This document shows, piece after piece, positions 11,756-23,464 of a stretch of DNA of 64,000 bases. The stretch comes from Emydura subglobosa (lineage: Eukaryota; Chordata; Testudines; Chelidae). The DNA lies in assembly GCA_007922225.1 (NCBI GenBank), contig ML680053.1, positions 2,269,434 through 2,333,433 on the forward strand. The letters run 5' to 3'. Below the pieces are notes generated by a model. The model had not been told where the DNA came from. It searched no databases and worked only from the letters and a program-made list of their open reading frames with translations. Every line of letters starts with the position of its first letter. Within the stretch, counting starts at the first letter, position 1. Both the position numbers and the translations under genes were made by a program.

Positions 11756-12162
11756 CAGTGGCGTACCGATGGGGCCAGGCCCCTGGATGCCAGCCTGGGG
11801 GGTGGCGCCAGTCAGGTCCTCCACGATGTGCAGGGGGGCGAGGGGTGCAGGAGGCACTGAGCAGGAGATGCGGGCACTGCGTGGCAGGTAAGTGCAAGTC
11901 CGGGGGGGGGGGGGGGGGAGGCCCCCCGGCCCCCCCCCCGAGGGCCAGAAAGTCCCTGGGGCACAGGAGGGAAAATGTGGAGGGTGCACCCCCCCCCCCA
12001 CAGGTACAGACTCCCCCCTCCCCGGGGCAGCTGGGGACGGTGCTGTCTGGTGCATGGGCACGCATGTCTGGTGCTGTCCTGCATGGGGGACGCACGAGGC
12101 CTGGGGTGAGCGCAAATGTAAGCACTGGCCCCTGGGTGCCGGAGACCCATTGTACGCCACTG
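11756..12162. mobile_element. Non-autonomous hAT transposon with intact ends
   Basis: A 407-base element with perfect 11-base terminal inverted repeats, CAGTGGCGTAC at 11756-11766 and GTACGCCACTG at 12152-12162. It is flanked by identical 8-base target duplications ATTAGAGT at 11748-11755 and 12163-12170. The 8-base duplication and the CAGTG start are hallmarks of the hAT superfamily. The inside is G+C-rich, with a G-run and C-run around 11900-11943 that could fold on itself, and encodes no transposase. Long frames on both strands here (up to 202 codons) follow from base composition. It would have been moved in trans by a hAT transposase. Confidence 0.9.
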
Positions 12163-12469
12163 ATTAGAGTCAAGTATCCCGCTCATCAGCGACGGGGGAG
12201 ACACATTCGCACCAACCCAGAGTGGCTTTTGGAAAGGGCTATTGAACGTAGGGCTGAGTGATCACTACAGGTGATATTCACTCCTGTGGAATAGGCACCA
12301 TTCAAATTCACCCCCATGTAGAGGACCTAGTATAAGGCCTGTGGGGTTTAAGCAGGCCTCATGTTGGGTCCCTCCTCTGGCTATTTCACCCTGTAAGCAG
12401 CGGCAACTAAAACCAAACTCCATGGTGCTGCACCGAGCTAAGAGATTTACATAGCCTCCATTACTGTAG
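12163..12469. other. Unassigned spacer
   Basis: Begins with the right target duplication of the hAT element. No gene or named repeat is recognised. Confidence 0.3.
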
Positions 12470-12685
12470 TATCTGAGCTCCTCCTAATCTCTAATGTATT
12501 TACCCTCACAAAACCCGTGAGGTAGGACAGAATTATTATCCCCATTGTACAGATGGGGAACTGAGGCCCGGAGAAGCTAAGTAACTTGCCCAATGTCACA
12601 CAGGAGATCTGTGGCAGAGCAGGGATTTGAACCCAAGTCTTCAGCTAGCGCCCTAAGCCCTGGACCATCCTGCCTCACCAAGCAA
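12470..12685 (-). mobile_element. MIR-type SINE, antisense
   Basis: Antisense core and head: TTACCCTCACAAAACCCGTG, CCCCATTGTACAGATGGGG, AACTGAGGCC, ACTTGCCCAATGTCACACAG, then GGATTTGAACCCAAGTC (the antisense box B region). It ends at CCTGCCTCACC near 12680. Nearly full length. Confidence 0.85.
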
Positions 12686-13593
12686 CGCAGCAAGAGCAGG
12701 GTTCAGCGTTGCTCTTCGGCTCCCTGCTTTCACTGCGACGCAGACGCACACATCGGTGTCCTGAAAAGAGGAGCAGTTGTTTTGGGCCCGTAGCACTATC
12801 AGATTTGTTACAAGAGGGAAACTGTTGGGAGGGTCGAATGCAGCCAGGACAGACTCTTTCAAGAACGGAGAGTGATAGAGTTTCCTCTTTGGAAGCATTT
12901 CTGTCGCAAACAATTTTCCCTTTGGAGGGGAATATGCCAAACAAATCAAGCAGCAAAAAAAGGCAATGAGTTCTCCAAGGCAAACACACATTATGCAGAA
13001 AGAACACAACAACAGAGATGGCCCAGCATGTAAAATTCAGATCTGAACTAAATACTCCCAAGGTGACGGGATCGGCTGTGGGGTGGGATGGATCAAGCCC
13101 ACTTCTGATAAAAAGCAAAGTGATTTTTCAGAGGCAGCTGTCCAGAGCACCACATTTCATCAGGCACCATAAACTGGGGTGTATGTTGGGTATTTGACTG
13201 GAGCAATAAACAACCCTCCCCCTAAACCATAACCAGAAACCTGCCCATACTCTGAGTCCCAACCCCAAAGCAGAGAGAATAGGAGGCAGCCAGCTGGCTA
13301 GAAAAAATCTTCACTAGCTGGCTGGAAGACAAGATCCTCGCCTTAACTGGATGGGAGGGGAAAGAGAGATAGGAATGAAAGAAATTAACAGTATTCTGGA
13401 AAAAGGGGTGGGGGCCCCAGGAGAGACTCTTCTTCAAAGCACCTAAAATCAGAGCTGCCTCACTTGGTACTTCCAGATCTGCTGCATTTTTAATCCATGA
13501 TGTTTCACAGTGGAATTGGGCCAACATTTCCTGAGGTTCTCACCCAAGGATGTAGGGATTTTTGAGGTGTAAGGTTCTCGCCTGGGTGGTATT
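12686..13593. other. Unassigned, no gene recognised
   Basis: Several overlapping frames on both strands (the longest is 147 codons) have no recognised motif. No repeat that I can name. Confidence 0.35.
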
Positions 13594-14275
13594 TAGAATC
13601 ATAGAAGATTAGAGTTGGCAGGGACCTCAGGAGGTCGTCTAGTCCAACCCCGTGCTCAAAGCAGGACTAACCTCAGCTAAATCATCCCAGCCAGGGTTTT
13701 GTCAAGCCGCAACTTAAAAACCTCTAAGGATGGAGATTCCACCACCTCCCTAGGTAACCCATTCCAGTGCTTCACCACCCTCCTAGGGAAAACGTTTTTC
13801 CTAATATCCAACCTAGACCTCCCCCACTGCAACTTGAGACCATTGCGCCTTGTTCTGTCACCTGCCACCACTGAGAACAGCCTAGCTCCATCCTCCCTGG
13901 AACCCCCTTTCAGGTAGTTAAAGGCTGCTATCAAATCCCCCCTCACTCTTCTCTTCTGCAGACTAAACAAGCCTAGTTCCTTCAGCCTCTCCTAAGTCTT
14001 GTGCTCCAGCCCCCTAATCATTTTTGTTGCCCTCCGCTGGACTCTCTCCAACTTGTTCACATCCTTTCTGTAGTGGGAGGCCCAAAACTGGACACAATAC
14101 TCCAAATGTGGCCTCACCAATGCCGAATAGAGGGGAATAATCACATCCTGCGATCTGCTGGCAATGCTGCTAATGCAGCCCAATATGCCGTTAGCCTTCT
14201 TGGCAACCAGGGCACACTGCTGACTCATATCCAGCTTCCTATCCATTGTAACCCCCAGGTCCTTTTCTGCAGAAC
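13594..14275 (-). mobile_element. CR1 LINE, 3' part, antisense
   Basis: Starts with the antisense CR1 terminus (AGAATCATAGAAG, then GCAGGGACCTCAGGAGGTC) and runs back through the thumb region to CTTTTCTGCAGAAC at 14275. Minus-strand frames 13992-14246 and 13677-13970 give MIRGLEHKT and [20 protein letters not shown], the standard CR1 C-terminal region, separated by a frameshift. 5'-truncated before the palm, so no active site is present. Confidence 0.9.
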
Positions 14276-14351
14276 TTTAGATGCCATGTCGCTCACGCAG
14301 CTCTACCAAAGGTGGCTGCTTTTGCTGCTGAAAACTGCCTCTTACAGATCG

Positions 14352-14512
14352 TGTCTTGTAGCCATGTTGGTCCCAGGATGTTAAAGAGACAGGATGTTAG
14401 TGGACTAACATCTGCTGGTGAAAGAGATCGGCTTTGCAGAAGCGCAGCAGCTTGTCACTTTCACCAACAGAAGTTGGTCCACTAAAAGTTATTACCTCAC
14501 CCTCCTTGTCTG
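14352..14512. mobile_element. Palindromic tail of a Penelope-like element (tentative), copy 1
   Basis: The left arm (14352-14430) is the reverse complement of a tail that reads CACCAGCAGATGTTAGTCCA and ends in GGGACCAACATGGCTACAAG. The right arm (about 14456-14512) is the same tail in sense: CACCAACAGAAGTTGGTCC, then ACCTCACCCTCCTTGTC. The arms meet head-to-head across a loop of roughly 25 bases. The same tail occurs at 19490, 49816 and 63047. I recall this tail from the 3' end of turtle elements that encode a GIY-YIG endonuclease (Penelope group), but no coding part is present here. Confidence 0.5.
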
Positions 14513-16092
14513 AAAACAGACAAGCCGCAGTTGGCTTCTGACTGCTCACCAGCTTCCAGAGAGGAGTCAGTAAGCAGAGAAGGCAGAGAGGCACTGGTCA
14601 AATATTGCCCTCTGAGAAGTGCATTCAATTGCACTGATTTCCTTGGTGCTGCTAGGTATGATCGAGAGAAGGATTTGCCCAACACTGCTTTCCCCTTTCT
14701 AGTTGCAAGTGCTCCGAGCCGAAGACAGCAAAGCAGTCACTTGCATTGTTTGTGTCCAAGACTGGCCCGGGGTGGGGAAGATGGGTTTGTATTGGGAGGG
14801 GGAAAAAATGATGGTAGAAGATTAACGGGTGGGCAAAGGCTGGACTAGCAAATATCATACTCTGGGGAAAAAGCAAGGACCCGGTTAGCCCACACCTTAG
14901 CCAGGATCCAGGTGTGGGGAGGGAGAGCCCAGACTGGGATGCTGGAGAACCATGATGTCAAATGCCACCATGCTGTGCCGGTTAATCATTCAAACCTGCC
15001 ATATTAATACATGCAAGTGCCGTGCCAGAGGTGGGGGAGGAGAGCGCAGAAAACGAGCAGTCTGATAACACACCAGACGGGTCCGGGAACCAGAGAACAA
15101 CTCCAGCCCCTTCCCTAAACATGTGGGGATTAATGTCCCGCACGTGCCAAGGGTAGAATCTACTGCCTCTCGTTTCCTGCTCGTCAGCAGAGGAATACGA
15201 GGCTCGTGAATTCCACAGCGTTCGGTTACCGCGCGCGGGAGGCTGAGCAGAACAATGCAGGGTTTTGACTGAAATCCCAAACAACAACCGCATTGTCCTA
15301 CGGTTCCCCACAACGCACTTAAAGCTGCTCTCCACATTACACCAGAGCTCTCCCTAGACACCACTGAAACGCAGCAGCTGTTTGACAGCAACACTACACA
15401 ACGCTTTAGAGCGTTGGAAGTGAAGAAAACCCTACCCAAGTGACCCTGCAGGGGAGGGGTTTGTATAGGCAGAACACAACGACCTCAGCTGGGGTTTGAC
15501 CTGGGATACCCTTTGACAAGGAGAGAGCCCTGTTACTTCTGCTCATCCAAAAGACGGCATCTCCAGCAAGGCGGCTGTCCCTCGCACCGTGCTGGGAGTT
15601 TGAGATGACAGTGAGCTGAAACGGGGAGTACAACCAACAGCACCCCCTCTAGCACTTTGCGTGGTCCCCCCCATGTAAGAACCGGCCACGCCCCTCCCCT
15701 CCTTGGCTTGTAGGGATCACCATTCGAGCTGGTCGGGAATTTTTGGACAGAATGGTTTTACAAAGGGAAACGCCAATTCGTTGAAACTGACACGTACTGG
15801 GGGAAGATCTCAGGCTTGACACAACACTCACCGGGAAGGTTTATGAGCTCCAGAATGGAATTTCTGATCTCAACGAGAAAGAGACGGGACACACAGACAC
15901 TCAGGCACACCATCCTCCCACCCAGAATAGCCAACAGACCGCTGGTCAGGGCACTCCCTCTCAATCAGGCAGTGCAGGGATCTGGGCCTCCCAAATCCCA
16001 GTTGAGTGCCCTGACCACCTGCATATTGGTTATTCTGGGGTTTCTCTCTCTCACTCTTGTTTTTTGCGCAAAAAAAACCATGGTTTTCGTTT
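14513..16092. other. Unassigned 1.6-kb stretch
   Basis: No recognised gene or repeat. Frames up to 149 codons overlap on the minus strand (14990-15439 and 14982-15335) in different phases, without recognised domains. Confidence 0.35.
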
Positions 16093-17215
16093 CATAGAAT
16101 CCTAGAAATGTAGGACTGGCAGGGACCTCAAGAGGTCATCTAGTCCAGTCCCCTGCACTCAAGGCAGGACTAAGTATTAACTAGACCATCCCTGACAGGT
16201 GTTCGTCACTGGAGATTTTTAAGAGCTGGTTAGACAGAGATTCCACAACCTCCCCAGGCAGTTTATTCCTGTGATTAACCACCGACAGTAGGAAGTTTTT
16301 CCTAATGTCCAACCTAAACTGCCCTGGATGCAATTTAAGCCCATGGCTTCTTGTCCTATCCTCAGAGGTTAAAGAGAACAATTTTTCTCCCTTCTCCTTA
16401 TAACAACCTTTTATGCACTTGAAAACTGTTATCATGCCCCCTCTCAGTCTTCTCTTTACAAGATTAAACAACCCCAATTTTTTCAGTCTTTCCTCATAGG
16501 CATGTTTTCTAGACCTTTAATAATTTTTGTTGCTCTTCTCTGGACTTTCTCCAAATCTTTCCTGAAATGTGGTGCCCAGAACTGGACACAATACTCCAGC
16601 TAAGGCCTAATCAGTGCAGAGTAGAGAGGAAGAATCACTTCTCCTGTCTTGCTTACAACACCCCTGCTAATGCATCCCAGAACGAGGTTTGATTTTTTTG
16701 CAACTGTGTGACACTATTGACTCATATTTAGCTTCTGATCCACTATGACCCCCCAGATCCCTTTCTGCAGTGCTCCTTCCTACACAGTCATTTCCCATTT
16801 TGTGTGTGTGCAACTGATTGTTCCTTCCTAACTGGAGCACTTTGCATTTATCCTTACTGAATTTTATCTTATTTACGTCAGATCATTTCTCCAGATTGTC
16901 CAGATCATTTTGAATTTTAATCTTATCCTCCAGAACACTTGCAACTACTCTCAGCTTGATATTGTCTGCAAATTTTATAAGTGTACTTTCTATGCCATTA
17001 TCTAAATCGCTGAAGAAGATATTGAATAGAACCGGACCCATAACTGATCCCTGAGGGACTCCACTTGATATACCCTTCCACTTGTCTGTGAACCACTAAC
17101 TAATCTCTGGGAATGATTTTTCAACCAGTTATGGACCCATCTTATAGTAGCTCCATCTAGGTTGCATTTCCCTGATGTGGAATGTAAAAAATGTTGAAAT
17201 CTCCTTTTCATGGGA
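16093..17215 (-). mobile_element. Older CR1 LINE, 3' part, antisense
   Basis: Antisense 3' end (ATAGAATCCTAGAAATG, then GGGACCTCAAGAGGTCATC) running back into the palm region. The minus frame 16181-16477 gives LFNLVKRRLRGGMITVFKCI, then DRTRSHGLKL, a CR1 C-terminal region of a different subfamily from 13594. Further right, GATATTGTCTGCAAATTTTA (about 16957-16976) corresponds to the active-site region with the acidic residues altered. Strongly diverged. Confidence 0.8.
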
Positions 17216-17663
17216 CAGGAAAACTGCTTCTCATCCAGCTCTAATCACAATCAAAGACAGAACCATAAGACTGACCTGTTTTCATTTAGGTTTCAAGACG
17301 ACCCTGGTTCTTAAAGGAGATTAAATGACAAGTGTCCTCTTGCCTTGTGTAATTAATCCCAAATAGCATCAAGTGCATCACAGAATATGTCATCTCATTG
17401 TTCTGTGATCAATTGTTCCATCCTCTTTCATACACCCCATTGGGAGCTAGGCCTTTCCTTTCTGATCACTCCCAGGACAAATGCTTAGGGAAGTTTATCA
17501 GCTCTAAAAGCATTCACATTCATCCCTTGCCAGAGGGTTTCTACTGTTGGTCCAGATCATGAGAAAACAAGCCTTGAAATCAACAATGCTCATCACCACA
17601 CTTTCCCTTCCCACCACTTCATTCACAACAGCCAATACCTCATGAATCACTAGCGATCAGAAG
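17216..17663. other. Unassigned spacer
   Basis: No gene or named repeat recognised. It lies between an old CR1 and an LTR. Confidence 0.3.
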
Positions 17664-17703
17664 TGTAGTAGAAAGTAGGAGCCTGAGACATGAGGCCTAG
17701 CAT

Positions 17704-17760
17704 AACAGGCCAGGTACGAGGCCTGAGGCCTACCCTAACAGGCCAGGTACGAGGCCTGAG
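17704..17760. repeat. Tandem duplication, 33-bp period
   Basis: The 24 bases at 17704-17727 (beginning AACAGGCCAGG, ending AGGCCTGAG) recur exactly at 17737-17760. Duplications like this are common in the U3 part of LTRs. Confidence 0.85.
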
Positions 17761-18116
17761 CTAAAGTAATGGTACAAAGCAAAGTTAGCAGAAGTCATGC
17801 TGTGAATGCTGGCAGACTCACAATAACTTGCTGGTATTAAAACACACATTCCAAAGAAGTACTAGGCACAAGCATATTCCAGAAAGGTACTAGGACATCC
17901 CAGTACTCCAAAGATAACGAGGTCTTACTGACCTCTCCAAAGGACACTACAATGGATAGAAATGTCTTGTTAATATGATGAACAGAGATGTTTTGACTGA
18001 ACCATCCGGTACAAGGCACTGAGTAGTATCACACCATGTCAAGAGTGGTACCTTGCCACGTCAGGAGGTGGCAATCACACACGTCAGAGGGGAATACGCA
18101 ACTTACTTGTATCAGT

Positions 18117-18125
18117 GTATAAAAG
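18117..18125 (+). promoter_or_regulatory. TATA box of the probable LTR
   Basis: GTATAAAAG, a canonical TATA motif, about 450 bases into the LTR-like block and followed by GAGGGTCTCAGAGG. If the block is an LTR, transcription would start about 25-30 bases downstream. Confidence 0.5.
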
Positions 18126-18370
18126 AGGGTCTCAGAGGAAGCATCTTTGTCTAGCCGAGTGAGGAACGGAAACTCCTGCCGTTTACTGAGCTGGTCCATT
18201 GTCAGGGGCACATTAAGTGTTAATATTAAGTGTACTTATAGAACGTAGAGAGAGGTTTCTGCTGTGCTCATTTGATGATAAACCTGGCCGCGTGCCTTTG
18301 TTGCTCAAAGTATCTGTGGTCTTATTGAATAATTCAATCGTGGAGTGGTGTACAAAGCAGCAACACACTG

Positions 18371-19489
18371 GGAGAACACACACACAGCCAACAACTGACA
18401 ACTGGGAGCTCTGTGCTTTACCCCATTAGCAATCTAAGTTCCATGAACTCAGACAGGACATAGTTATAGCTCTCTGTCCCCATACAGTTCTGGTACTGAG
18501 CTCTAGCAGTTCACAAGACAGTAGCCAAGATCAAAGTAGAATAGAGATAGGACAAAAGTGCAAGATAGTCAGCAAGACATTTGGCAATCCAATACTGCAG
18601 GACCTGCCAGGGCTACATGCATTGGAAAGCTGAGATTCAGAGCTCGCAAGTGATCCCTGGTTTTCATTTCCAGCCCCTAATAGATAATGATGATAACAGG
18701 AAACCAGAAGAGCAGAAGTTCTAGACTCACCTCCAATTGATAATTCTGGGCCATTTTGGCCAACCCCGATCTAACTGGCTGTGAGATTAATGAAGATGCG
18801 TCTAACATTAATTTTATTGCTCTACGAAGATCTTACAACCCTGATTATTAAGCCCTCTCTCTCAGGATGGAATTCTAGAGACGACATTGCTAGAACTAGA
18901 TCTCTCTGTCCTCTGGTCCTATCTTTTCTCCCTTTTAGGATGCTTAAGTGTCTCAAGGGGACAAAGAAAGGATAAAACAGACAGTCTCGTTAATTACCAA
19001 AGATCAGGGTTGTGACCGACCCACCATGTCAATGGCACTGGGCTGTAATGCAGTTACATGACATTTGCCTAGGGAACAGATGACTTACGGTGCTATAATG
19101 ACCTCTGGTCATTGCACCTTGAGCTGAGAAATCCAGCCAGATCTCCTCTCACAAGCGAGGCTGGGTCAAGCACTTGGACAGGTGACCCCTCCAGCAGCAT
19201 GTAGGAGCTGCAGCAAGAGGTGCTGGTGGGTTAGCTGGCCTGGAAAAGTGAGGGCTAGTACTCAGTGTGATGGCTTTTTTCTGTTTGTCTGTAATGAGAT
19301 AACTCTGGCACGTTGCACCCAATCAATTTCAGGGAAGGTTTCAGGCATCAGTGGGCACCACCTACCAGTTTTGGTGAAAAATCAGAAAACCGGAAAAGCC
19401 TGATTCATGGCAAAATCAGGGCACCCAGATGGCCCGGTGCTGCAGGCAGAATAACTTCTTTGCTGCCCTCTTTTGCTGCCTATAGGTGT
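18371..19489. other. Unassigned, A+T-leaning
   Basis: No gene or repeat family recognised. No frame longer than about 80 codons, and none with a known motif. Confidence 0.35.
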
Positions 19490-19685
19490 CAAATATCTTC
19501 AAGGGTCCGTCAAGCACTAACTACTTATGCTGAGCTGTCTGTTCAATCTCGTGTTTAGCTGTGACACTCTGAAAGCCTTTCCCAGACCTGACGCAGAGCT
19601 CTGTTAGCTCGAAAGCTTGGCTCTTGCACCAATGGAAGCGGTCCAATGAAAGATATTACCTCACCCACCTTGTCTCTCTACATGC
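19490..19685 (+). mobile_element. Penelope-like element tail (tentative), sense copy
   Basis: Contains CACTAACTACTTATGCTGAG, TTAGCTGTGACACTCTGAAAG, CCTTTCCCAGACCTGACGC, AGAGCTCTGTTAGCTCGAAAG and ATTACCTCACCCACCTTGTC, in that order. This is the same 3' region as the palindromic copies, here in a single sense orientation and longer. No coding sequence survives. Confidence 0.55.
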
Positions 19686-20217
19686 AACAGAGGTAGCAGC
19701 TTAGCTGCTGCATGGGGAGATTGTGGCCTGGACTCAGAAATAAGAGAATTTTACAGGGAGGGCTTGAAAGGGGACAAGTAGGGACCCAGGGGTGGCGGGG
19801 GGGGGGGGGAAACGGAATTGGGAGGGAGGGAAATGAGGTCACCTGCTGCTGCCCCTTGGAAAAAAAAGCTGCATAAGAGAGACATCCGCCAGCCTATGAG
19901 CTACCCCAGGCATCTGGCCAACCAAGCAGGGCTCTCGTTTGCGAAATGCCTGCATTTGAAAGCCAATGGGGAAAGCAAATGTATTTGTCTGTTAAATATT
20001 TCAGTAGCTAAATCTCTGCTCTGTTTTATAGAGTACCTTTGTACAATGGGCATGTCGCGTTGCCACACCATTTGTTTAATTTAGGAAGAGTTTGCTGAGT
20101 AATTCCAGGAAGGCAAATGAACTTTTCACTCTAACATTTTTTTTTTTTAACGGAGTTAAAAAAAAAAAAAAAAAGTCCTGGGGAACACAAGATGTGATAT
20201 GTAACCAGATTGCGAGA
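19686..20217. other. Unassigned, with G-run and T/A-run
   Basis: A G homopolymer tract (about 19798-19809) and adjoining T-run and A-run (20138-20174) are the only structure I see. The T-run/A-run pair around AACGGAGTTA could form a short hairpin. Confidence 0.4.
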
Positions 20218-20435
20218 GGCTAGGCAATGTGGCCTAGTGGATAGAGCACTGGATTGGGACTCAGCTCTATTCCTGGCTCTGCCACCAGCCTGCGGGGTGA
20301 GAGCGTACAAATGACTTCATCTCTGTGCCTCGGTTTCCCCATCTGTTAAATGGGGATAGTGATACCGACCTCTTTTGTATAGTACTTTGAGAGCTACAGA
20401 TAACAAGTGCTCAGTAGGAGGTATTATTAAAGGGG
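20218..20435 (+). mobile_element. MIR-type SINE, sense
   Basis: Head: GCAATGTGGCCTAGTGGATA and TCAGCTCTATTCCTGGCTC. Core: GTGCCTCGGTTTCCCCATC and AATGGGGATAGTGATACC. Tail: TACTTTGAGAGCTACAG and AAGTGCTCAGTAGGAGGTA. Nearly complete, L2-dependent type. Confidence 0.85.
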
Positions 20436-20475
20436 CCTGATTGAGCACCCACCCTCTGAAGTCAGGCCCCTTTAA
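20428..20475. repeat. Short palindromic element
   Basis: AAGGGGCCTGA (20429 on) and TCAGGCCCCTT (about 20462-20472) are perfect 11-base inverted repeats around a roughly 20-base loop. Related palindromes built on the GCCTGATTTTCAGA theme occur at 31885 and 44820. Confidence 0.65.
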
Positions 20476-21552
20476 GGTGTCTCAGGTAGGGCACCCAAAC
20501 TCAGCAGTCACTTCTGAAAGGCATGGCCTTGCCATCTGACTTCCCTTTCCTTTTGCAGGAATAATGGGCCAAATTAATCACTGACTTCAATGGAGTTACG
20601 CCAGTGAAGAATTTAGCCCATCAACAACGATCACCGCCTATATTTATATTACCATGTTTCATCCTGAAGGAGCTTGAAAGGGCTTTACAGACCATTTACA
20701 GCCAAGATCACTTACCCACCACTGACATGCAGCTACCTCTGGGGTGGAACATGGCACTGTTCTACACAGGCCAACACTACACAATTATTTAAGTAGGGGA
20801 ATAAAGAATAACTTCTCCATGTAAAGCTACCGGAGGCATCAAGCAGCTATAAAGTCGTTCTCAGATTACAGATTACTTGCTGGTGAATATTTTTAAAAGC
20901 TGCCATTTTCATTTGCAAACCATGGGATTAAAAAGAAAGGTGGAAGTTGAGGTCCCAGCATAGGACTGACTTTAGAAGTGGTAACATTCGGCAGGGAGTT
21001 TCCTCTAGTTTCTAAACATATTAGAGGTACAACCAGCTTTCGAAAACTATCATTTTTGTGGGTCACACCAAAATCATGCGCATTCCATTGACTGCACCTG
21101 CAGCCACAAGCTACGCAGCGCTATACAAAGCATGCGGTGCCAGGCTGGGCTTCTGCAGTTACCCTGGGAAGTTGCCTGCTTGGCCCACAATCTCCCTACA
21201 CCTGCTGACTGGACCATCTTTCTCTTCCCATTCAGGTCCTTCAGAAAAAAATCATTTTTGCCCTGTCACCTGGAAATAGCTAAAAGCTTGCGAGTCGTCC
21301 CATTGACTGCAATGGATACGTCAGGGGTTTAGTAACCATTTCAGCTTATTATTGTGCTCTCTCTACGCTCCCCAACTGAGACCCTCACTCGCACCATATG
21401 TGACTTGAGATGGAAAGACCTCCAGGGCAGAGGCTGTATTTTGCCTATTCTTGTGAAGGGCCTGGCATGCAAATACAGTACGTTCAACCTGCTTCCTACA
21501 CCGGCGTAGAGCACCTTACAGACAAGACCCATCGAACTGAGTACACCCAGCT
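20476..21552. other. Unassigned 1-kb stretch
   Basis: Near 20562-20615, GGGCCAAATTAATCACTGAC then TTCAATGGAGTTACGCCAG looks like an old interspersed repeat that is also hinted at near 10115, 23385 and 44220. The rest is unrecognised. Confidence 0.4.
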
Positions 21553-21735
21553 CTTATATAGAGCTATGCACCTGTAGATCTCAAAGCACTTTACAATGGA
21601 GGTCAGTATCATTATTCCCAGTCTAGATATGGAGAAAATGAGACACAGAGCAGTGCAATGCCTTGCCGAAGGTCAGCCAGTAGCTCCGTGGCAATTAGAA
21701 TCCAGGTTTCCTGAGGCCCCCGTCTAGTCCCATAT
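21553..21735 (-). mobile_element. MIR-type SINE, antisense
   Basis: Antisense tail and core: ATCTCAAAGCACTTTACAATG, AGTATCATTATTCCCAGTC, then GAGACACAGAGCAGTGC, GGTCAGCCAGTAGCTC and TCCAGGTTTCCTGAGGCCC. Confidence 0.75.
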
Positions 21736-22184
21736 GTAGGGATGAAACATATAGGTTTCTATACAAACGTCTCTAAACCCCTGTTGAAGACAGTGAATAG
21801 TTAGATCCTTTTCATGGCTTTGTCAAAGGGATCAAACTATCTATAAATTCTATAGGAAAAACAAAAAAAAGAAAGAAAGGTATTTTGTATTCCGTTCTAT
21901 GGGACTTCCCCATAAGGACATACATGCAGCAAAAAATCAAGATTCCCAGTCTGTAAAACGGGAATAACTTCTTTTCTCCCATCCTTTGTTTGACATCCTG
22001 TCCCTTTAAACATCTGAGCACTCGATCCCCCCCAGTGGAAAGCCTCACTTCTGTGTTATCCTTTGTTTTGCAGCTGGAAGAATAAAACAAGTACAGCAGA
22101 CAGCTGTGTTTGTATCAGCTTCCTCTGTGTCTATCTCCCTATCTCCGGCTCTTCCGGGTCCAGAGATAACACTTGGACTGTCTT
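21736..22184. other. Unassigned spacer
   Basis: No gene or named repeat. A short A+G-rich run (about 21857-21880) is the only notable feature. Confidence 0.3.
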
Positions 22185-22315
22185 ATCTATTTACATCATG
22201 AGCTCTTTGGGAAAGGGACTGTCCCTTATGTGTCTGTACAGCACCTAGCACAATGGGTCTCTGATGTTGGCTGGGGCCTCTACTGGATTGCAAATAAACA
22301 GTAATATTTTGTAAA
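22185..22315 (+). mobile_element. L2-type 3' tail
   Basis: CATGAGCTCTTTGGGAAAGG, GTGTCTGTACAGCACCTAGC, ACAATGGGTCTCTGATG, then GGGGCCTCTACTGGATTGC and AATAAACAGTAATA. This is the shared L2/MIR terminal sequence without its body. Confidence 0.7.
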
Positions 22316-23464
22316 GAGTGAAAGATTTAAAAACAGATGGAAAGACAATGAAAAAAGACCAAGCATTCATACAATAAGGTTAGTTTGCTACGATAAGCTA
22401 TTGAAAGGGAAAGGGTTTGTCCGGATTCTACTCTCCTGCCAGAAGTCAAAGAAGGGGAAGCTTATTCTCGCCTTTGTAGCAACGGAAAGCACACATCCCC
22501 CATGCTCCCCAACGCTTTCAGGCCCTAATTGAAGATCTTTTTTAAGAGCAGGCATTCCAAGTGTTCCCTGCACCATATTAAAATGCAGTTGGCACCTTCC
22601 AGGATTTTGTTCTGAAAAGCACTAAACAGCTCAGCAAACAACTTAATCTTTCCCATGAGTAAGTTACCCCCGACAGAGAGAGTCCATGTTTGACACCAGA
22701 TGTTCAGAATTTTTGCCGTTCATGTGAACGAATGGCTCCAAAATGTCTTTACTTGAGAAGCTTCCCAGAAGTTGCTGAATAGGGGAAAAAAACAAGCCAG
22801 CGATACAGCCAGAGCCTATCCTTGATAGAAAGAAAGCAGAATTTCTGCTAAAAACCAAAATATACACATCTAGGATGGACGACCTAGTAGGCAAGCTGTG
22901 TTCTGAATTGCCGAGGAAGAGACTAGGGAGATCACACAGCACGGCCACACTTACCTGGGGACTCCTGTAGTTGCTGCAGAATTTAAGTTTTCATTTTAAA
23001 ACAAACCAACCAGCCAACCCACCCACCCCGCATACAACAGACCCATAACTCATCAAGGTTGTTATGTTTCACTTCTGACTTTGGTAGCAGGTCCAGCCAG
23101 CCAGGGGCAGAGCTCGTGTGGAGTTCCACAACATTTTTGTTCCCAATTACGAGTAATGGAATGGGTTCAGATTTCCAGCCCCGACCTTCTACGCTCTAGC
23201 AGCAGACTGAGTGGGACTCAGCCCGGGAGTCCTGAGGTGGTTTTGGCTAAGTACAGGCAGCACTATCTAGTGCAGCTCATCCAGAAAGCTGGTGACTGTG
23301 TTTCAGTAATTACCCTCTTTTATAAATGAATACTTTACTACCAGATGATCTCCAAGCATCTTTTAGACTTAAACTGTGGGCCAAATCCGGCTTCCATTTT
23401 AGTCAGTGGGTTGCACTGGTGTAACAGAGCAGAATTTGATCTTACACAAGAATAACATCACCCA
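22316..23464. other. Unassigned 1.1-kb stretch
   Basis: No gene or named repeat recognised. Minus-strand frames of 94 codons or fewer lack known motifs. A diverged repeat (GGGCCAAATCCGGCTTCC, about 23382) starts near the right end. Confidence 0.35.

Larger units (their letters stand above)
17664..18370 (+). mobile_element. Probable solo LTR with TATA box
   Basis: An LTR-like block of about 700 bases. It opens with TGTAGTAGAAAG (17664), carries a TATA box GTATAAAAG at 18117-18125, then a plausible leader, and closes near GCAGCAACA (18365). The enhancer-side region contains a 33-base-period duplication (17704-17760). No internal retroviral coding region or second LTR lies within the window, so it would be a solo LTR. 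I could not find convincing target duplications, so the edges are uncertain. An alternative is an unrelated promoter-bearing repeat. Confidence 0.5.

Noticed and set aside
11888..11893. GTAAGT preceded by GCAG (splice-donor consensus, plus strand)
   Set aside because: Lies inside the hAT element beside a G-run; no exon context. Could be a latent donor, but nothing supports use.
11565..12173. 202-codon minus-strand frame and other frames at 11.6-12.2 kb
   Set aside because: They run through both ends of the hAT element and its G/C homopolymers; poly-Pro/poly-Gly translations are not a transposase.
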